Part shown: in pieces, positions 11,278 through 24,178 of the stretch
How positions within the stretch are numbered: the stretch's first letter is position 1
How the letters are laid out: the number at the start of each line of letters is the position of its first letter
Source: Symsagittifera roscoffensis
Taxonomy: Eukaryota > Xenacoelomorpha > Acoela > Convolutidae
Length of the DNA: 64,000 bases
Direction: 5' to 3'
Assembly (NCBI RefSeq): GCF_963678635.1
Contig: NC_087065.1
Span: 20,473,623-20,537,622 of the forward strand
Program-made: the position numbers and the translations under genes
Notes under the pieces: generated by a model
Seen by the model: the letters and a program-made list of their open reading frames with translations, nothing else
What the model was told of the DNA's origin: nothing
Databases searched by the model: none

Positions 11278-12100
11278 GTGAGAACTATTGAGAAAGAAGC
11301 ACAGCAATGGCAGATCGTTTCTGGAAGTTTGTGCCGGCAGCACTTACGAAAACCATACGATGAACTCTACAAGCGCTTGAGGTATCTTGACTATACTCAA
11401 GTGGACGAGAAACTGGCGGTAATGCTCGATGCCATCCTGCAAGTGGAGTCGCAAGGAGAATGCAGGGAATCAGCAACCGGTGTTAATGGTGGGTTACACC
11501 TTGGACGGGATCTCAAATCAAAAGCAAACCAAGTGGTTGTCCTGGAACGTAGACGGAGGCGTGAGGGGATTCGACCTGGCAAGGAACCCCGGCTTGAGTA
11601 ATACAACGGAATATGGCGCAGGAGAATTTCCTTTCCCAACCATACCACTGGCGGGGACATGGACCCAGTCTGCTAGCAAGGCGTCATCGTTGATACGGTC
11701 CCACAAAACAGAAGAGTCGTATCCAGATCTCAGCAACCTGGGAAGTGAGCTGGAAAGGGCCCAGGGGGAACGGGACAAAGCCAATCTGGATAGGGACCAA
11801 GCGATTCTTGGTAGGGACCAAGCCAAACTTGAGCCGGGCCAAGCGAGTCTCGATTGGGCCCTAATGAGGGCGGAACGGGAGCAAGAACATAAATTGCAAG
11901 AAAGTGAGGCGAATTGCGACCGTATAAAATTGGAAATCAAACGACTACAACGGAAACAGCAAGAAGTCGCGAGTGGTAAGGAGAGGAAGGTGAAGACGAT
12001 GACTGACCCGTTGACGACAAGATTGAGACCTGAGTCCAGGATGGAAGTAGATGAAGCCCCCAGGTCGAGTGGTCGAGTAGTCGCGTAGCCCAGAAGCATT
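11278..12100 (+). pseudogene. Copy A second polyprotein: N-terminal helical domain and coiled coil
   Basis: Start of the 3' coding block. The N-terminal part (YDELYKRLRYLDYTQVDEKLAVMLDAIL) looks all-helical and parallels the N-terminus of the block in copy B (SQRLIDCDFTREDPGLAKFVVALLNAL). A shared marker is FDLARNPGLSN (B: HDLAREPGLGE). Then comes a coiled coil of seven-residue periodicity rich in DRDQA and EREQ (about 11740-11960). No signal peptide or membrane segment is seen, which argues against an envelope gene. I do not recognise the family of the helical domain. Confidence 0.55.
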
Positions 12101-12399
12101 TGAATGAAGGCCTGGACACATGGATGCCAACCGAACACGTCCCCTTCTTGATGAATCTGGAATTGGAACGGTTCCGACCGGGGTTGACGACCAGTTCAAC
12201 CAGTGGTAGTCAGGCTGGATCCGAGACATCGCGCCTCAAGGAGTCGCATAAAACGTTGCAGGCAAGGATTCCCGAAAGTCCCGCACGTGAGGCAGCACCG
12301 ATCACTTGGAGGGAATACCCAGTGAGAAGCGTCGTGATCAACGCGAGATGAGGATGCCTTAAATGATGCATCTTGGGCTGAATACTTTACACAGCCTAG

Positions 12400-12970
12400 A
12401 AAACCTCAGGGTACAGTCCATTTGATCATTGGGGACTGTCTTATCCAAGTCCTGACGAGAATCCAGGCGCATTGGCAAGTGGGGATCTTGAGTTACTCTG
12501 GTGCGGCAATGCCCCAGACGCTGGCATCACTAGAAATGCTGGAGATGGAGAAAATCTATACAGTCACCCTAATGATGATGACCAATGATGTTTCTAGAGG
12601 CGAATCAAGGAAAATGATGAGGTTGCAGGACAAGGTGAGCTGCATTCTTGAGGAGCTGAGGGTCTTTTTTGATCCAGCAGTGCTCACGATTTGCTCGGTC
12701 CCCTACAACATGATTGCGGATCAGATGCGATGAGCATGGATGAAGGAGTGCGCCATATCAACGAGATCATCAGGCAAATCCAGAAAAGATTTGTCCTGCC
12801 GATGAGGCTGCTTGACGTGGCAAGAATGATAGAGGATTCCTTTCCACAGAACGCATCTTCGGATGGAATCCATTTCGACAGGCCCAGGGGCACGGAGTGG
12901 CTGAATGGTGTCTTTCAGAGACATAATAACGTTCTAGAGTCGGATCTGGTGAAAGCTGGCGAATTCACTT
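12400..12970 (+). pseudogene. Copy A second polyprotein: SGNH/GDSL hydrolase-like domain
   Basis: Visible blocks in order are LIIGDCLI (block I, the GDSL position), TNDVSRG (block III, the GxND position), VLTICSVPYN (central strand) and DGIHFDRPRGTEWLN (block V, the catalytic Asp-His pair region). The order and spacing fit an SGNH esterase fold of about 180 residues. Copy B shows the same blocks. SGNH esterase-like domains are known from ORF1 of some CR1-type LINEs, but I know of none as a standard gypsy part. Substrate is unknown. The copy is broken. Confidence 0.7.
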
Positions 12971-13089
12971 TGGTCCTCCCCCGATGCCTTCCTTCTTCCC
13001 GGCTAGGCCAGTTGCTGATCGCTTGGGAGGAAGAGTCGATTCTAGAGAAAGCTCGAGGAGTAGCAGGAAAGAAGCAGGTAGCTGGGCTC

Positions 13090-14215
13090 GACACCCATGG
13101 AGAGGAACGAGGCGGAGTCTTCCACACCCCAGAGGTCAGTGGTATCCTCGGTAGTGATAGTGGACAACTGGAAGAAAGCCGGAGGCCATGTAGAAACGAG
13201 CAAAGCCAGGTATCTGGAACGAGTGAAAGATCTGGACCTTGATAATCTGGCCTGCAGACAGGAGCTAGTAGAGGTCTTGGTTCTTAAGAATCTATCGCAT
13301 GAGGACCTGAGCAATCACTACTGTGTGGATTGGCTGAAAGCGCATGAAGCGCACTTCTCTCGAGACAAGACCCTAGAGACCGCGGACTTGACTGGAATTC
13401 CCGAGTTGTCAATCATGGGGCCAGTCAACTACAGGCCTCTCAAGGAGCTGGGGAAACCAGGCGATATAGTGGAACCGCCAAAACATCTAACGAGCACAGC
13501 CAGGATCAGAGTGGCGATTCCTGCGCAGTTGAGGGCGGTAGAGAAACTTCTAGAACCGAAGAGTATGGGGCTTCCCGATGCTGCCCTCATGGGCTCGAAG
13601 CTGGTAGAAGACCCAAGGTATGGGAGATCTCATGGGAGCTCACAGCTAGCCAAAACTGTGGCAGTTTACGATCGCTCGGATCCTGGAGCAGCGAGAGCAA
13701 TCATCGTGGCGGGATCTGATTTCGATGGAACGTCCCCGAAGTTATTCTGACCGAAAACGCTGGTGTTCTTGCTACCAGGCAAGGAACTGAATCCAATGTT
13801 GATTCTGATAGTGGCGATAAAGTCAGAGACGCTGTGTGAACCATATTTGTTGTGATTTGCGGGAATGAATGACCACCTACACGCGGCCGGATTACTTGAG
13901 CCCTTGAGAAAGGGAGAACCGACGCCGAAGAATATCTGGTAGGCAATCCAGACGTTGTTCGCGGCGATGAACGAAGTGCATGAGTTGGTAGCCTCTCGAC
14001 TGGGATCGAAAACAAAGGTGGTAATTGCATCATCACCAGGCTACCTAGGCATGCCACCAGCTCTGCAGTTTGTGTACGCGATACTAATTCTGATTGCGAA
14101 AGGCAAGGGCTGGCGGAAACTTGAAACTTCTGAAGTCGGAAGTGGCGGCGGCTTGGGCAGATGTGTCTCATGCTCTGACGGGTTTTTACGAGCTAGCGGA
14201 TACCGATTGTGCTGA
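13090..14215 (+). pseudogene. Copy A second polyprotein: second alpha/beta domain
   Basis: A region with several hydrophobic strands followed by small-residue turns: ARAIIVAGSDFDGTSPKLF, AGMNDHLHAAGLL and TKVVIASSPGYLGMPPALQFVYAILILIAKG. The pattern strand, then GMNDHL, then strand ending SSPG resembles blocks III and IV of an SGNH fold, so this may be a second, diverged SGNH-like domain in tandem with the first. That reading is inference; I do not recognise a named family. Confidence 0.4.
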
Positions 14216-14219
14216 ACGA

Positions 14220-16413
14220 GGTACTATGTCTTGAGATATCGAATCTGGCCGGGCAGCTGAAATTTAACGCGGAGGTAAGGGATGATCGTCCCATAATCAG
14301 CCATCTGACTGCCAGTTTGTGATGTCAGAACATGGATCTCACTATGACAGGCTCTTTCAACAGCGCAAGAGGGCCCGTCGACAATCGGAAGAACGTGGCT
14401 GGGGCGGAGAAGCAACTGCAGTCGATGGGGTGCCGTCTGACTCAAGAAAGAGGAATATGGCCGTTCCTGACACCGAGGATGGAAAACGTGACGGACAAGA
14501 AGAGGGAAAGCCCACCTCCCCTGATTAAGCAGATATGGGAGTTTCTGGAGGAGCAGCTCGAGATCTCGGAGAAGAGGGATATGACGGTCGGGACGTTTGT
14601 TACGTCAGCGAAAGAGGTCACTATCGCTTCTGGAGTGAACATGCGAAGGTTGAACTAAGGACCAGGAAGACGCACAAAATCTTGAGGTTCTTGAGTCTTT
14701 GCTGGGAAAAGAATTATATGGACAATAGGTTCTACGCGGGAAATACCATCTTCGAGGCATTTGTGCAGGATTACTCGAGAATATCCATTAACTTGCTGCT
14801 GGCCTTATATCTGGTGTACCCCAGGTGTTTGTTCATCATGGGTCTTTCTTAAATGTTCAGCACAGGAGTGGAGACTCTCAGAATTGATGGGTATTTGACG
14901 TTGAAACTCCTGACGCATGGAAACCTGGCGGCATTTCATCGACTGATGAAGCATGGGGAACCACTGTCGGTTAAAGGCCCACCCGAATCTGGAGACTTAC
15001 CCTACATGTATGCTGCTGGATTGCAGACTCTGCTAGTGGAGTACCTCTTGATGCAGAATCGACACTTGACAGGTGAGGAGAGAAACCCGAAGAATATAGA
15101 AGAGATGAGAGAGGTGAACTGAGGTATACCTCTCTTGACCGATTTGTGTCTGGCCATGAGGTCTGATCCCTTAGGGATGATCAAAGAGCTAGGGGAGGTA
15201 GTCACCTGCATCTATTGGCCTGCCGTGACATACGCCTTCTCGGATCCGCTGGTGGCGGCGTACCGACATTCAGTGGTAAACGTGACTTTGATCAGCATTC
15301 TGGACGGAACAGCACTAAATTGGTGCGAGCAGGAGCTTTTGAGAGCACGAATGAGCAAAACGGTGCTATTAGGGAAAGTGAAGGATCCAGAGTTGATAGT
15401 GCTCAACTTCAGGGGCCAGTTGCAGTGCAGAATGGGGGGAAACGAGAGGTCCCATTAAACCCTACCCGAAGTTCTGAAACTTAAATCAGGTGGCGAAGAA
15501 CACGAGAGAAATCTTGGGGATCCCGGCGTGGAAGAAAAGCTTCGGTTTTGCGAAGATAGAACTGGACGCTATACTTGAGCGTGACGTGTTACCCGCTGCC
15601 ATCCCTGAATTCCGAACGGTGAGACGGATGACGTTGGGGATGAACAGCCCGATGGTAGTCACGTCGATACATACTAGAGAGGCTGTGGAGTGGCAACAGA
15701 AAGTGTTCACGCATAGCTGGGACCCCTTGTTCATCGGGTTTTCAGCGGCTGTGTATTTCCACACTAGTTAAATAAAAATAAATTCATGGACTACTCAAGC
15801 CAATAAGATGCGGGGTTCGATGTTTCCTAAGTACGAAGTCCGGGAAGTTATAAAAGTGCTTGAGAGGGCTGGACTCGAAATTCAAATGCCCATATACGAC
15901 AGCGGGAGATTGATCATGGAAGAAGGTCACCTAGCTCTTGAGGATGAAATGAAGTGCAATACAAGAAAACATCTGGCACCCTATGGACTGGAGGAGGTAG
16001 AATTTCAACATTAGGGTCGGAAGATGGATGCAGCAGGGACCCTGCATGCGACAAGAGAATCCTTCCTGTGGAGAACAGATTCAAAGACGCGTTGGAAAGT
16101 GACCAAGGTGAGTCTGGAGAGGGAGAGAGCATGGATGAAATCCTCAGTGAAGCTGGAGAAGAAATGGAGCTTGGGATTACATCTGAAGAGGGGGCATTGG
16201 CCGGGAATTTCAGTCCCAGTACCACGCATGAGCTACTGCAAGACTTGAGTGGCGATGATTGGGCGGACACAGCCACCCCGCCCTTAGGATCTCCCCGTAA
16301 GAATCTGGATTTGCCTCTAGCCAGTGAACCCTCTAACATGGGTATGATGCTTTTGAGAAGAACACCTTCGAGGGGAGTAGGAGTATGTTCCTGAATACGC
16401 TGGATGAAAATGG
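14220..16413 (+). pseudogene. Copy A second polyprotein: central part
   Basis: Parallels the central part of the block in copy B. Best-kept stretch: DLCLAMRSDPLGMIKELGEVVTCIYWPAVTYAF ... NVTLISILDGTALNWCEQELL ... LNFRGQLQCRMG, which matches DLAVMMRIDPLALIHGLREFVTVVYRPVMSFVF and its continuation in B. Near 16090-16270 lies a stretch rich in E, S and D. No known domain recognised; mostly helical in appearance. Many interruptions. Confidence 0.5.
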
Positions 16414-19400
16414 ATCTAGCGACGGCATTGGGATTCTTCTCGAGGATGTGTAGTCTAAAGTCACAGGAGATGCTAGAGTCCGAGCACCATCTGGTGATGG
16501 CGTTGAGCGTGGAGTCATGTCCTGGAGTGCTGCAGATAGTCCAAAAGCATATGAAGGGATAGAAAATCGGTCTTGAGGCAGAGATGGGGTGTTCCGTGAG
16601 CGATGCCTACAGTCTACCAATGAGTGCAAAATCTCTGGTGGGATCAGTCATGGCCAGCTTATGTGGAAGTCATTATTCGTTACATATGGCAATGGTGGAA
16701 GCGTCTAGCCAGAGGTTGCTGATTGGCAAGGCTTTCTCGGTGACTAAGTGCGTGCGCTTGGTGCGGATGTCACATCATTCTTATCGGTTGTTACGGAAGA
16801 TGCTGGCAGCGGTGCCTGGGGATCGAAGGAAGGACTTGAGTGAGATCTGGGGAGAAAATCATGCAAAGATAGCTCTACTCCGAATGAAAAGACTGATATT
16901 TAAAAAGTTAGGGTTGAAATAGATGAAAAAGGTAAAACTAATATTATAATTAAAGTTATCAGTGTTCCTATTGCTAGAGAAGGGGAGGCAAGAGTCGGAA
17001 GATGGAGATCTGGATAAAGAAGTGGATTCAGTGATGATTATGCCTACGCCCCCGAGTAAAGGAATGAGGTCGAGGAAAAGGAAACGGGAGGTAGAAGAAG
17101 CAAGTCTCTCGGTGGAGGCGGTTCCAGGGAAGAATCCGAAGATGATGGCTCCAAAAGTTCTAGCGAGATGGAAGACAACAGCTAATAAGGGCAACTCAGT
17201 GACCCGAAAATTGGCTGAAGTTTTGATCGAGGTTGAAAACGCGACAAGTCCGGGGACGGGGTAAGATTTCAAACCCCAGAAGGCGAAGGCGAAGAAAGGC
17301 TCCATCTGTGGACAAATGTGGGAAGTAGACATTGGCAAAGAATGGATCTCGATTTGGCACTAAGGCTTGGGAAGCAGGTAGCAAGTGACCCCCTCGAAAG
17401 AGGATTGACGAGAAATACTGCTCGCCCCTGCTGGATAGCCCTGGATACTGCAAAATAACAGGAAAGTTGCCTCAAAAAACTTGATCGCGGGGTGTCCAGT
17501 AAACGTCCAATTTAGGCTACCCAACAGAGGGCAGAAGTGAATAAACTAGAATTGAAGAACCAGTTGGGACGAACACGGGAGAATTTGCTGGATTGTTTTG
17601 AAAACAAAATGAGGGCACACTCGTCGGCGAAAAATCTGTTGGCGAATCCTTTTGTCAGGACGGCGGGGCAGTTGATGTTTACGTGGAGCTTGGCGGGAGT
17701 GACGCTAGAAGCATTGACTTCGTACGCTAAACTAAAGCTGGGCGATAAAGGTCTGAATGTGTATCGAATGCTAACGCAGCATTTTGCTCGAGACAACTCG
17801 GGACATAGCCTGTGGAGGAGGAAAGATGACACCTGTTTCTTGAGATGGATCATGTCGGTGATACCTGATGCTACCATCCAGGCATGCTACCAAAGTGCGG
17901 CGGGGGTAGCGCATTGAAAAAGAGAGTCTCGAGCGTCATCCTGAACGTGTATCAGAGTACTGGGATTGAGAAAGAGAATGGTTCGAGGCAGTCCCTGGAG
18001 AACCATGCAAAGCTGGACGAGATCCGAAGGCACTCGAACAAGAAATTTGAGGAGAACGATGACCTGCATCGTGGCCTGGCTTTCGCAGAAGACTACTCGA
18101 GACCCACGAAGCAAGGTGATGATCAGTCTATGTCCGGTATAATGGGGATATCATACAACCCCTTCCTGGATGCGGAGGCAGGAGCTGCCTATATGATTTT
18201 TAAAGTTACGGAGCTGCTGAAGTTCCGGACAGAGAAGATAGTAGAACTCGATATGACAGAAAGGGAAAGACCGAGCCTAGGTCTCATACTTGAGATGGTG
18301 TCCGAGGTCGTCACTGTACCGCGTTCTTACATGAAGGTGGAGCTGAGGCTGGGTGACGAAGATGACATTTTGTATACGAACTTGGGATCTCTTTGGAAGT
18401 TGCTGAGACCATCTTGATGTCCACATCCTCAGGCAAGTTTGAACGAAGAAATCACGGAGCGAGTGAGACTGTCACCAGGGAAGGATGAGGATTTGGGGAA
18501 TCTGAACGTGATACACAAATTGATCCTGCCTCATCGAAGAGAGTCTGAAGAAATCATGAGCAAGACGAACGAGTCGCCTCAGAAGCTGGAACCAGGGAGT
18601 TGTCTTGATCTAGCGAGTGGAGGTGGAGTCCATTCTTGTGAAGGACAGTCTTTTCAAAACAAAGATCTGACCACTTGGTTTGGTGACATCAGCGAGAAGG
18701 AGAAGAGTGAGGTAAGGTGCAAATAGTAGCTGAGTGTTACGCCAGCACCACCACAGTGAATCTAGCGACGGCATTGGGATTCTTCTCGAGGATGTGTAGT
18801 CTAAAGTCACAGGAGATGCTAGAGTCCGAGCACCATCTGGTGATGGCGTTGAGCGTGGAGTCATGGCCTGGAGTGCTGCAGATAGTCCAAAAGCATATGA
18901 AGGGATAGAAAATCGGTCTTGAGGCAGAGATGGGGTTTTCCGTGAGCGATGCCTACAGTCTACCAATGAGTGCAAAATCTCTGGTGGGATCAGTCATGGC
19001 CAGCTTATGTGGAAGTCATTATTCGTTACATATGGCAATGGTGGAAGCGTCTAGCCAGAGGTTGCTGATTGGCAAGGCTTTCTCGGTGACTAAGTGCGTG
19101 CGCTTGGTGCGGATGTCACATCATTCTTATCGGTTGTTACGGAAGATGCTGGCAGCGGTGCCTGGGGATCGAAGGAAGGACTTGAGTGAGATCTGGGGAG
19201 AAAATCATGCAAAGATAGCTCTACTCCGAATGAAAAGACTGATATTTAAAAAGTTAGGGTTGAAATAGATGAAAAAGGTAAAACTAATATTATAATTAAA
19301 GTTATCAGTGTTCCTATTGCTAGAGAAGGGGAGGCAAGAGTCGGAAGATGGAGATCTGGATAAAGAAGTGGATTCAGTGATGATTATGCCTACGCCCCCG

Positions 19401-21550
19401 AGTAAAGGAATGAGGTCGAGGAAAAGGAAACGGGAGGTAGAAGAAGCAAGTCTCTCGGTGGAGGCGGTTCCAGGGAAGAATCCGAAGATGATGGCTCCAA
19501 AAGTTCTAGCGAGATGGAAGACAACAGCTAATAAGGGCAACTCAGTGACCCGAAAATTGGCTGAAGTTTTGATCGAGGTTGAAAACGCGACAAGTCCGGG
19601 GACGGGGTAAGATTTCAAACCCCAGAAGGCGAAGGCGAAGAAAGGCTCCATCAGTGGACAAATGTGGGAAGTAGACATTGGCAAAGAATGGATCTCGATT
19701 TGGCACTAAGGCTTGGGAAGCAGGTAGCAAGTGACCCCCTCGAAAGAGGATTGACGAGAAATACTGCTCACCCCTGCTGGATAGCCCTGGATACTGCAAA
19801 ATAACAGGAAAGTTGCCTCAAAAAACTTGATCGCGGGGTGTCCAGTAAACGTCCAATTTAGGCTACCCAACAGAGGGCAGAAGTGAATAAACTAGAATTG
19901 AAGAACCAGTTGGGACGAACACGGGAGAATTTGCTGGATTGTTTTGAAAACAAAATGAGGGCACACTCGTCGGCGAAAAATCTGTTGGCGAATCCTTTTG
20001 TCAGGACGGCGGGGCAGTTGATGTTTACGTGGAGCTTGGCGGGAGTGACGCTAGAAGCATTGACTTCGTACGCTAAACTAAAGCTGGGCGATAAAGGTCT
20101 GAATGTGTATCGAATGCTAACGCAGCATTTTGCTCGAGACAACTCGGGACATAGCCTGTGGAGGAGGAAAGATGACACCTGTTTCTTGAGATGGATCATG
20201 TCGGTGATACCTGATGCTACCATCCAGGCATGCTACCAAAGTGCGGCGGGGGTAGCGCATTGAAAAAGAGAGTCTCGAGCGTCATCCTGAACGTGTATCA
20301 GAGTACTGGGATTGAGAAAGAGAATGGTTCGAGGCAGTCCCTGGAGAACCATGCAAAGCTGGACGAGATCCGAAGGCACTCGAACAAGAAATTTGAGGAG
20401 AGCGATGACCTGCATCGTGGCCTGGCTTTCGCAGAAGACTACTCGAGACCCACGAAGCAAGGTGATGATCAGTCTATGTCCGGTATAATGGGGATATCAT
20501 ACAACCCCTTCCTGGATGCGGAGGCAGGAGCTGCCTATATGATTTTTGAAGTTACGGAGCTGCTGAAGTTCCGGACAGAGAAGATAGTAGAACTTGATAT
20601 GACAGAAAGGGAAAGACCGAGCCTAGGTCTCATACTTGAGATGGTGTCCGAGGTCGTCACTGTACCGCGTTCTTACATGAAGGTGGAGCTGAGGCTGGGT
20701 GACGAAGATGACATTTTGTATACGAACTTGGGATCTGTTTGGAAGTTGCTGAGACCATCTTGATGTCCACATCCTCAGGCAAGTTTGAACAAAGAAATCA
20801 CGGAGCGAGTGAGACTGTCACCAGGGAAGGATGAGGATTTGGGGAATCTGAACGTGATACACAAATTGATCCTGCCTCATCGAAGAGAGTCTGAAGAAAT
20901 CATGAGCAAGACGAACGAGTCGCCTCAGAAGCTGGAACCAGGGAGTTGTCTTGATCTAGCGAGTGGAGGTGGAGTCCATTCTTGTGAAGGACAGTCTTTT
21001 CAAAGCAAAGATCTGACCACTTGGTTTGGTGACATCAGCGAGAAGGAGAAGAGTGAGGTAAGGTGCAAATAGTAGCTGAGTGTTACGCCAGCACCACCAC
21101 AGTGAATCTAGCGACGGCATTGGGATTCTTCTCGAGGATGTGTAGTCTAAAGTCACAGGAGATGCTAGAGTCCGAGCACCATCTGGTGATGGCGTTGAGC
21201 GTGGAGTCATGGCCTGGAGTGCTGCAGATAGTCCAAAAGCATATGAAGGGATAGAAAATCGGTCTTGAGGCAGAGATGGGGTTTTCCGTGAGCGATGCCT
21301 ACAGTCTACCAATGAGTGCAAAATCTCTGGTGGGATCAGTCATGGCCAGCTTATGTGGAAGTCATTATTCGTTACATATGGCAATGGTGGAAGCGTCTAG
21401 CCAGAGGTTGCTGATTGGCAAGGCTTTCTCGGTGACTAAGTGCGTGCGCTTGGTGCGGATGTCACATCATTCTTATCGGTTGTTACGGAAGATGCTGGCA
21501 GCGGTGCCTGGGGATCGAAGGAAGGACTTGAGTGAGATCTGGGGAGAAAA
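16414..21550 (+). repeat. 2,346-bp tandem duplication (2.2 units) in copy A
   Basis: Units start at 16414, 18760 and 21106; the third is partial (445 bp). The starting block ATCTAGCGACGGCATTGGG recurs at an exact 2,346-bp step, and so do all downstream landmarks. By eye the two full units differ at only about ten positions, far less than the two LTRs of the same element. The unit covers the later part of the second polyprotein (markers NLATALGFF, SVTKCVRLVRMSHHSYRLL, MLTQHFARDNSGHSLWRRKDDTCFLRWI). Confidence 0.93.
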
Positions 21551-22516
21551 ACTGTTGAGTTTGAAAAAAGTGAACATTAGTGACTTCGAGAGGCAGAACA
21601 TGAGGACGACGAATAGCGCTCAAGCCGTGGACGAAAATGACGTGACGCATGGGAAGATGATGGAGTATGAGCCTTTGCTCGAGGCATCAAGAGAGCGCAA
21701 TCTCCGCAGAATCAACTTGACGCACGGAGAATGCCCATGTCATTGTCTGGCACAGACAAGTGGTACCCGGAGCAGTCAAATCACTGCTTGATATAAGATG
21801 TTGAAGAAATTCGGTCGATAGGGCTACCTGATCATCAACAAAACGTCAACCTTTTCTTGGTGAGCTCGATGCTGGCGAGAACGTAACGAAGTACCGGGAG
21901 TCGAAGACACCAACATCGGAGTCGATACATGTCATTGACTATAGCCGGAGGCCTCAGTTGTTTGAGACTGAGTGCAAAGTATTCGCTGTACCCATGGAGT
22001 TGAGGCAAGTGTGGTGTCGCATACGATTCTTCTCATGGTTTAGGCCAACACTGACATCTTGGCTGTACACGTTGGCGAAGAATCACATGAAGAAGCATCA
22101 TAAGAATATCGTCAATTCCTGGCCGAGATTGGGCTAGAGGCCTTCAAGAGACCTTTGCTCACGCACGGCAGCGCGATAACCACGGGTAGGGTTGATAGGG
22201 TGTCTAGAGATAATACCAAAGCAAGGGAATCAATACTGGAGTAGGACCTGGCAAATATCGTGAGCTTAAGCTTACACAACTAGTTCTGCTTGAACAGGGA
22301 ATCCAAAGTGAAGAGTGTAACGAACCAGACGAAGAGATTGCAAGAGCAAAGGGAATGGATGCGAGCCTACGAACAACTGAAGGGTTGGGAGGAGATCGTG
22401 ATCAGTTCCGACGATGAAGAAGAAGTCTCGAGACAAATTAGTGTGTCGAGTGCATCCGGACCCAGTACTTCGAATATAGGGGCGCGATTTGAGCAGGGGT
22501 TGGTTCTTGAATCTTG
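21551..22516 (+). pseudogene. Copy A second polyprotein: C-terminal part
   Basis: Continues from the repeat with KVNISDFERQ ... EPLLEASRERNLRRINLTHGECPCHCLAQT, matching NVSEFQKQK ... EPLLGASGYRTRRNILRTQREYPCHCLAQT in copies B and C. The last stretch before the stop holds SDDEEEVS, comparable with the acidic C-terminus in B and C. No known domain. Broken. Confidence 0.55.
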
Positions 22517-22918
22517 AGCGTGGAAGACAAAAGGGGCTTGAGTATGAACTCAGATGAAGTCTGAGGTGAGGGAAAAAATTTTAACACACAAAATATTGTT
22601 TTTAATATATTATATTTACTATGTAAATCAAAATGCTGCATGGCAATTTTCTGATTGGATAAGACAAAAATAATTTTATTGAACCGCTTATAAACGCTGG
22701 AATTCAGGGTGTAGGTGGATGCAGATTTTGATTGCTCTTTAGCAATAATGTGAAAATTTTGCAAGGCTATGAATTTTGGGGTGTAGATAAAGTTAAATCT
22801 GCTGCAAACTTCTGTAAATGACCACTGGCACTGTATCTTCAGACGCACTCAACGTTCTAAGGGCTCACTGACAGACGACGAAACGCGATGAGGAGATCGA
22901 TCTTGAGTCCAGTGAGTA
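22517..22918 (+). other. 3' untranslated region of copy A
   Basis: AT-rich, no gene. It ends GAGTCCAGTGAGTA directly before the LTR, a diverged form of the TCCGGGGAGTA tract that precedes the 3' LTR in copies B and C. Confidence 0.5.
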
Positions 22919-23192
22919 TGTGCCAGTCGGTCATATTTGGAATTTTTTCCTTGAGCTGAATGTTGAGTCTTGATTTTGGGGAAGGAGAAATTTTTAAAAA
23001 TTTCTAATTGAGCCTATCATGCTCAAGTTTCTCGCGACAACTGAAAATACGAGAAAAAGCGATCAAAAGAGTGGCGTGATAATTGCGGAAAGGTTGCTGA
23101 AAATACTAGAGTAAAATTGCTATTCGCAATTTTACTAGAATTACACGACGCAAGTAGAGCTATCTTGTTCCCGATAGGAAAACAAGAGTGCA

Positions 23193-23230
<38 letters not shown>

Positions 23231-23337
23231 CAAGAACAATCGATTGTACCAGACTGACCCTTGATTGGAAAGGTGGACAGCTGAAGCTGCCCAGTAGTCC
23301 AGATAGAAAATTTTTTTCTTGAGTTCAAACTTTTTTA
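22919..23337 (+). repeat. 3' LTR of copy A, first part
   Basis: Begins TGTGCCAGTCGGTC and carries the landmarks of the 5' LTR (TCATGCTCAAGTTTCTCGCG, GAATTACACGACGC). It is cut by copy B; the LTR resumes at 49254. A GA run lies at about 23197-23224. Confidence 0.88.
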
Positions 23338-24169
23338 TGTAACATTCGCCCAAATACTACACAGCGACGGAGCGTAGAAAAAGTACATATTAACGACTGG
23401 CAGTCGTCAGTTACCCTAATCCTACTCGTTTTTCACCGTCTCGACCTTGCCAGTTGATTTTCTGGTCTGTTTAGGGCTAAGTAAAAAGTTAATATTTTTA
23501 GGCCATCATTCAAACGACTTTTGATCAGCTTTCGTTTACATGCGAACACAACCACATAGCTGAGTCTCGGATCCTCAGACTACGTGATTGTTATTAAAAA
23601 CACGGCTCGAATACCCTATTTCAATATGTTTTTGTGTGACAGTTCTATATTAAATCCATTGGAGATGGATTGACCCTTTCCTCTTTCTAGCTACTCATAT
23701 TCTAAAATATCAAATAATATAATACCGGTGTTAATTCAAAGTTCTATGGCATCAGAGTAGCTAAAAAGTTATGTGCAGTCCTTCAACATACAACAGTCTC
23801 TGGGGGACCAAGCCTCCGCTCCCGTAATCTTCTCGAGATAACGTTCTTATCTCTCCCAATTTATGGCACGGGAGGGTTCCGCAGAATATTCCTTCCCCAC
23901 TGAAGCTTCCTTTTCCACTCTAGTTTCCACTGCGTACGACCGTTTTTCACTTTATTTGTCGTTTTTCTGTTTTTTTTTTGTTCTTCTTAGTCAAAATGGC
24001 CGTCTTTTTTGTATTTCTGAGAAATATTCACTCTTCGATCGAAATTTTAAAAATAAAAATTCCAGAAAATTTCTACCCTCCCTTGCAGCACTTTTTTGTT
24101 ACTATGGCCTTTAGTCGTCTTTTTCTGCCCGCGGAAGGTCGCGCTGTGTCAATCTGGCAGAATGGCACA
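23338..24169 (-). repeat. 3' LTR of copy B (832 bp)
   Basis: On the minus strand it begins TGTGCCATTCTGCC and ends GAATGTTACA. It pairs with 48367-49253 and with the LTR of copy C (61513-62396). The start resembles that of the A LTR (TGTGCCA), so the two families are related. Confidence 0.92.
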
Positions 24170-24178
24170 TACTCCCCG
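24170..24178 (-). promoter_or_regulatory. Polypurine tract of copy B
   Basis: On the minus strand CGGGGAGTA abuts the start of the 3' LTR, as expected for the plus-strand primer. The fuller form in copy C is TTGTCCGGGGAGTA. Confidence 0.65.

Noticed and set aside
23338-23345. Clear 4-5 bp target duplication for copy B
   Set aside because: The flanks tttttta and ttattga share only tta at the expected place in T/A-rich text, so no firm duplication can be claimed.
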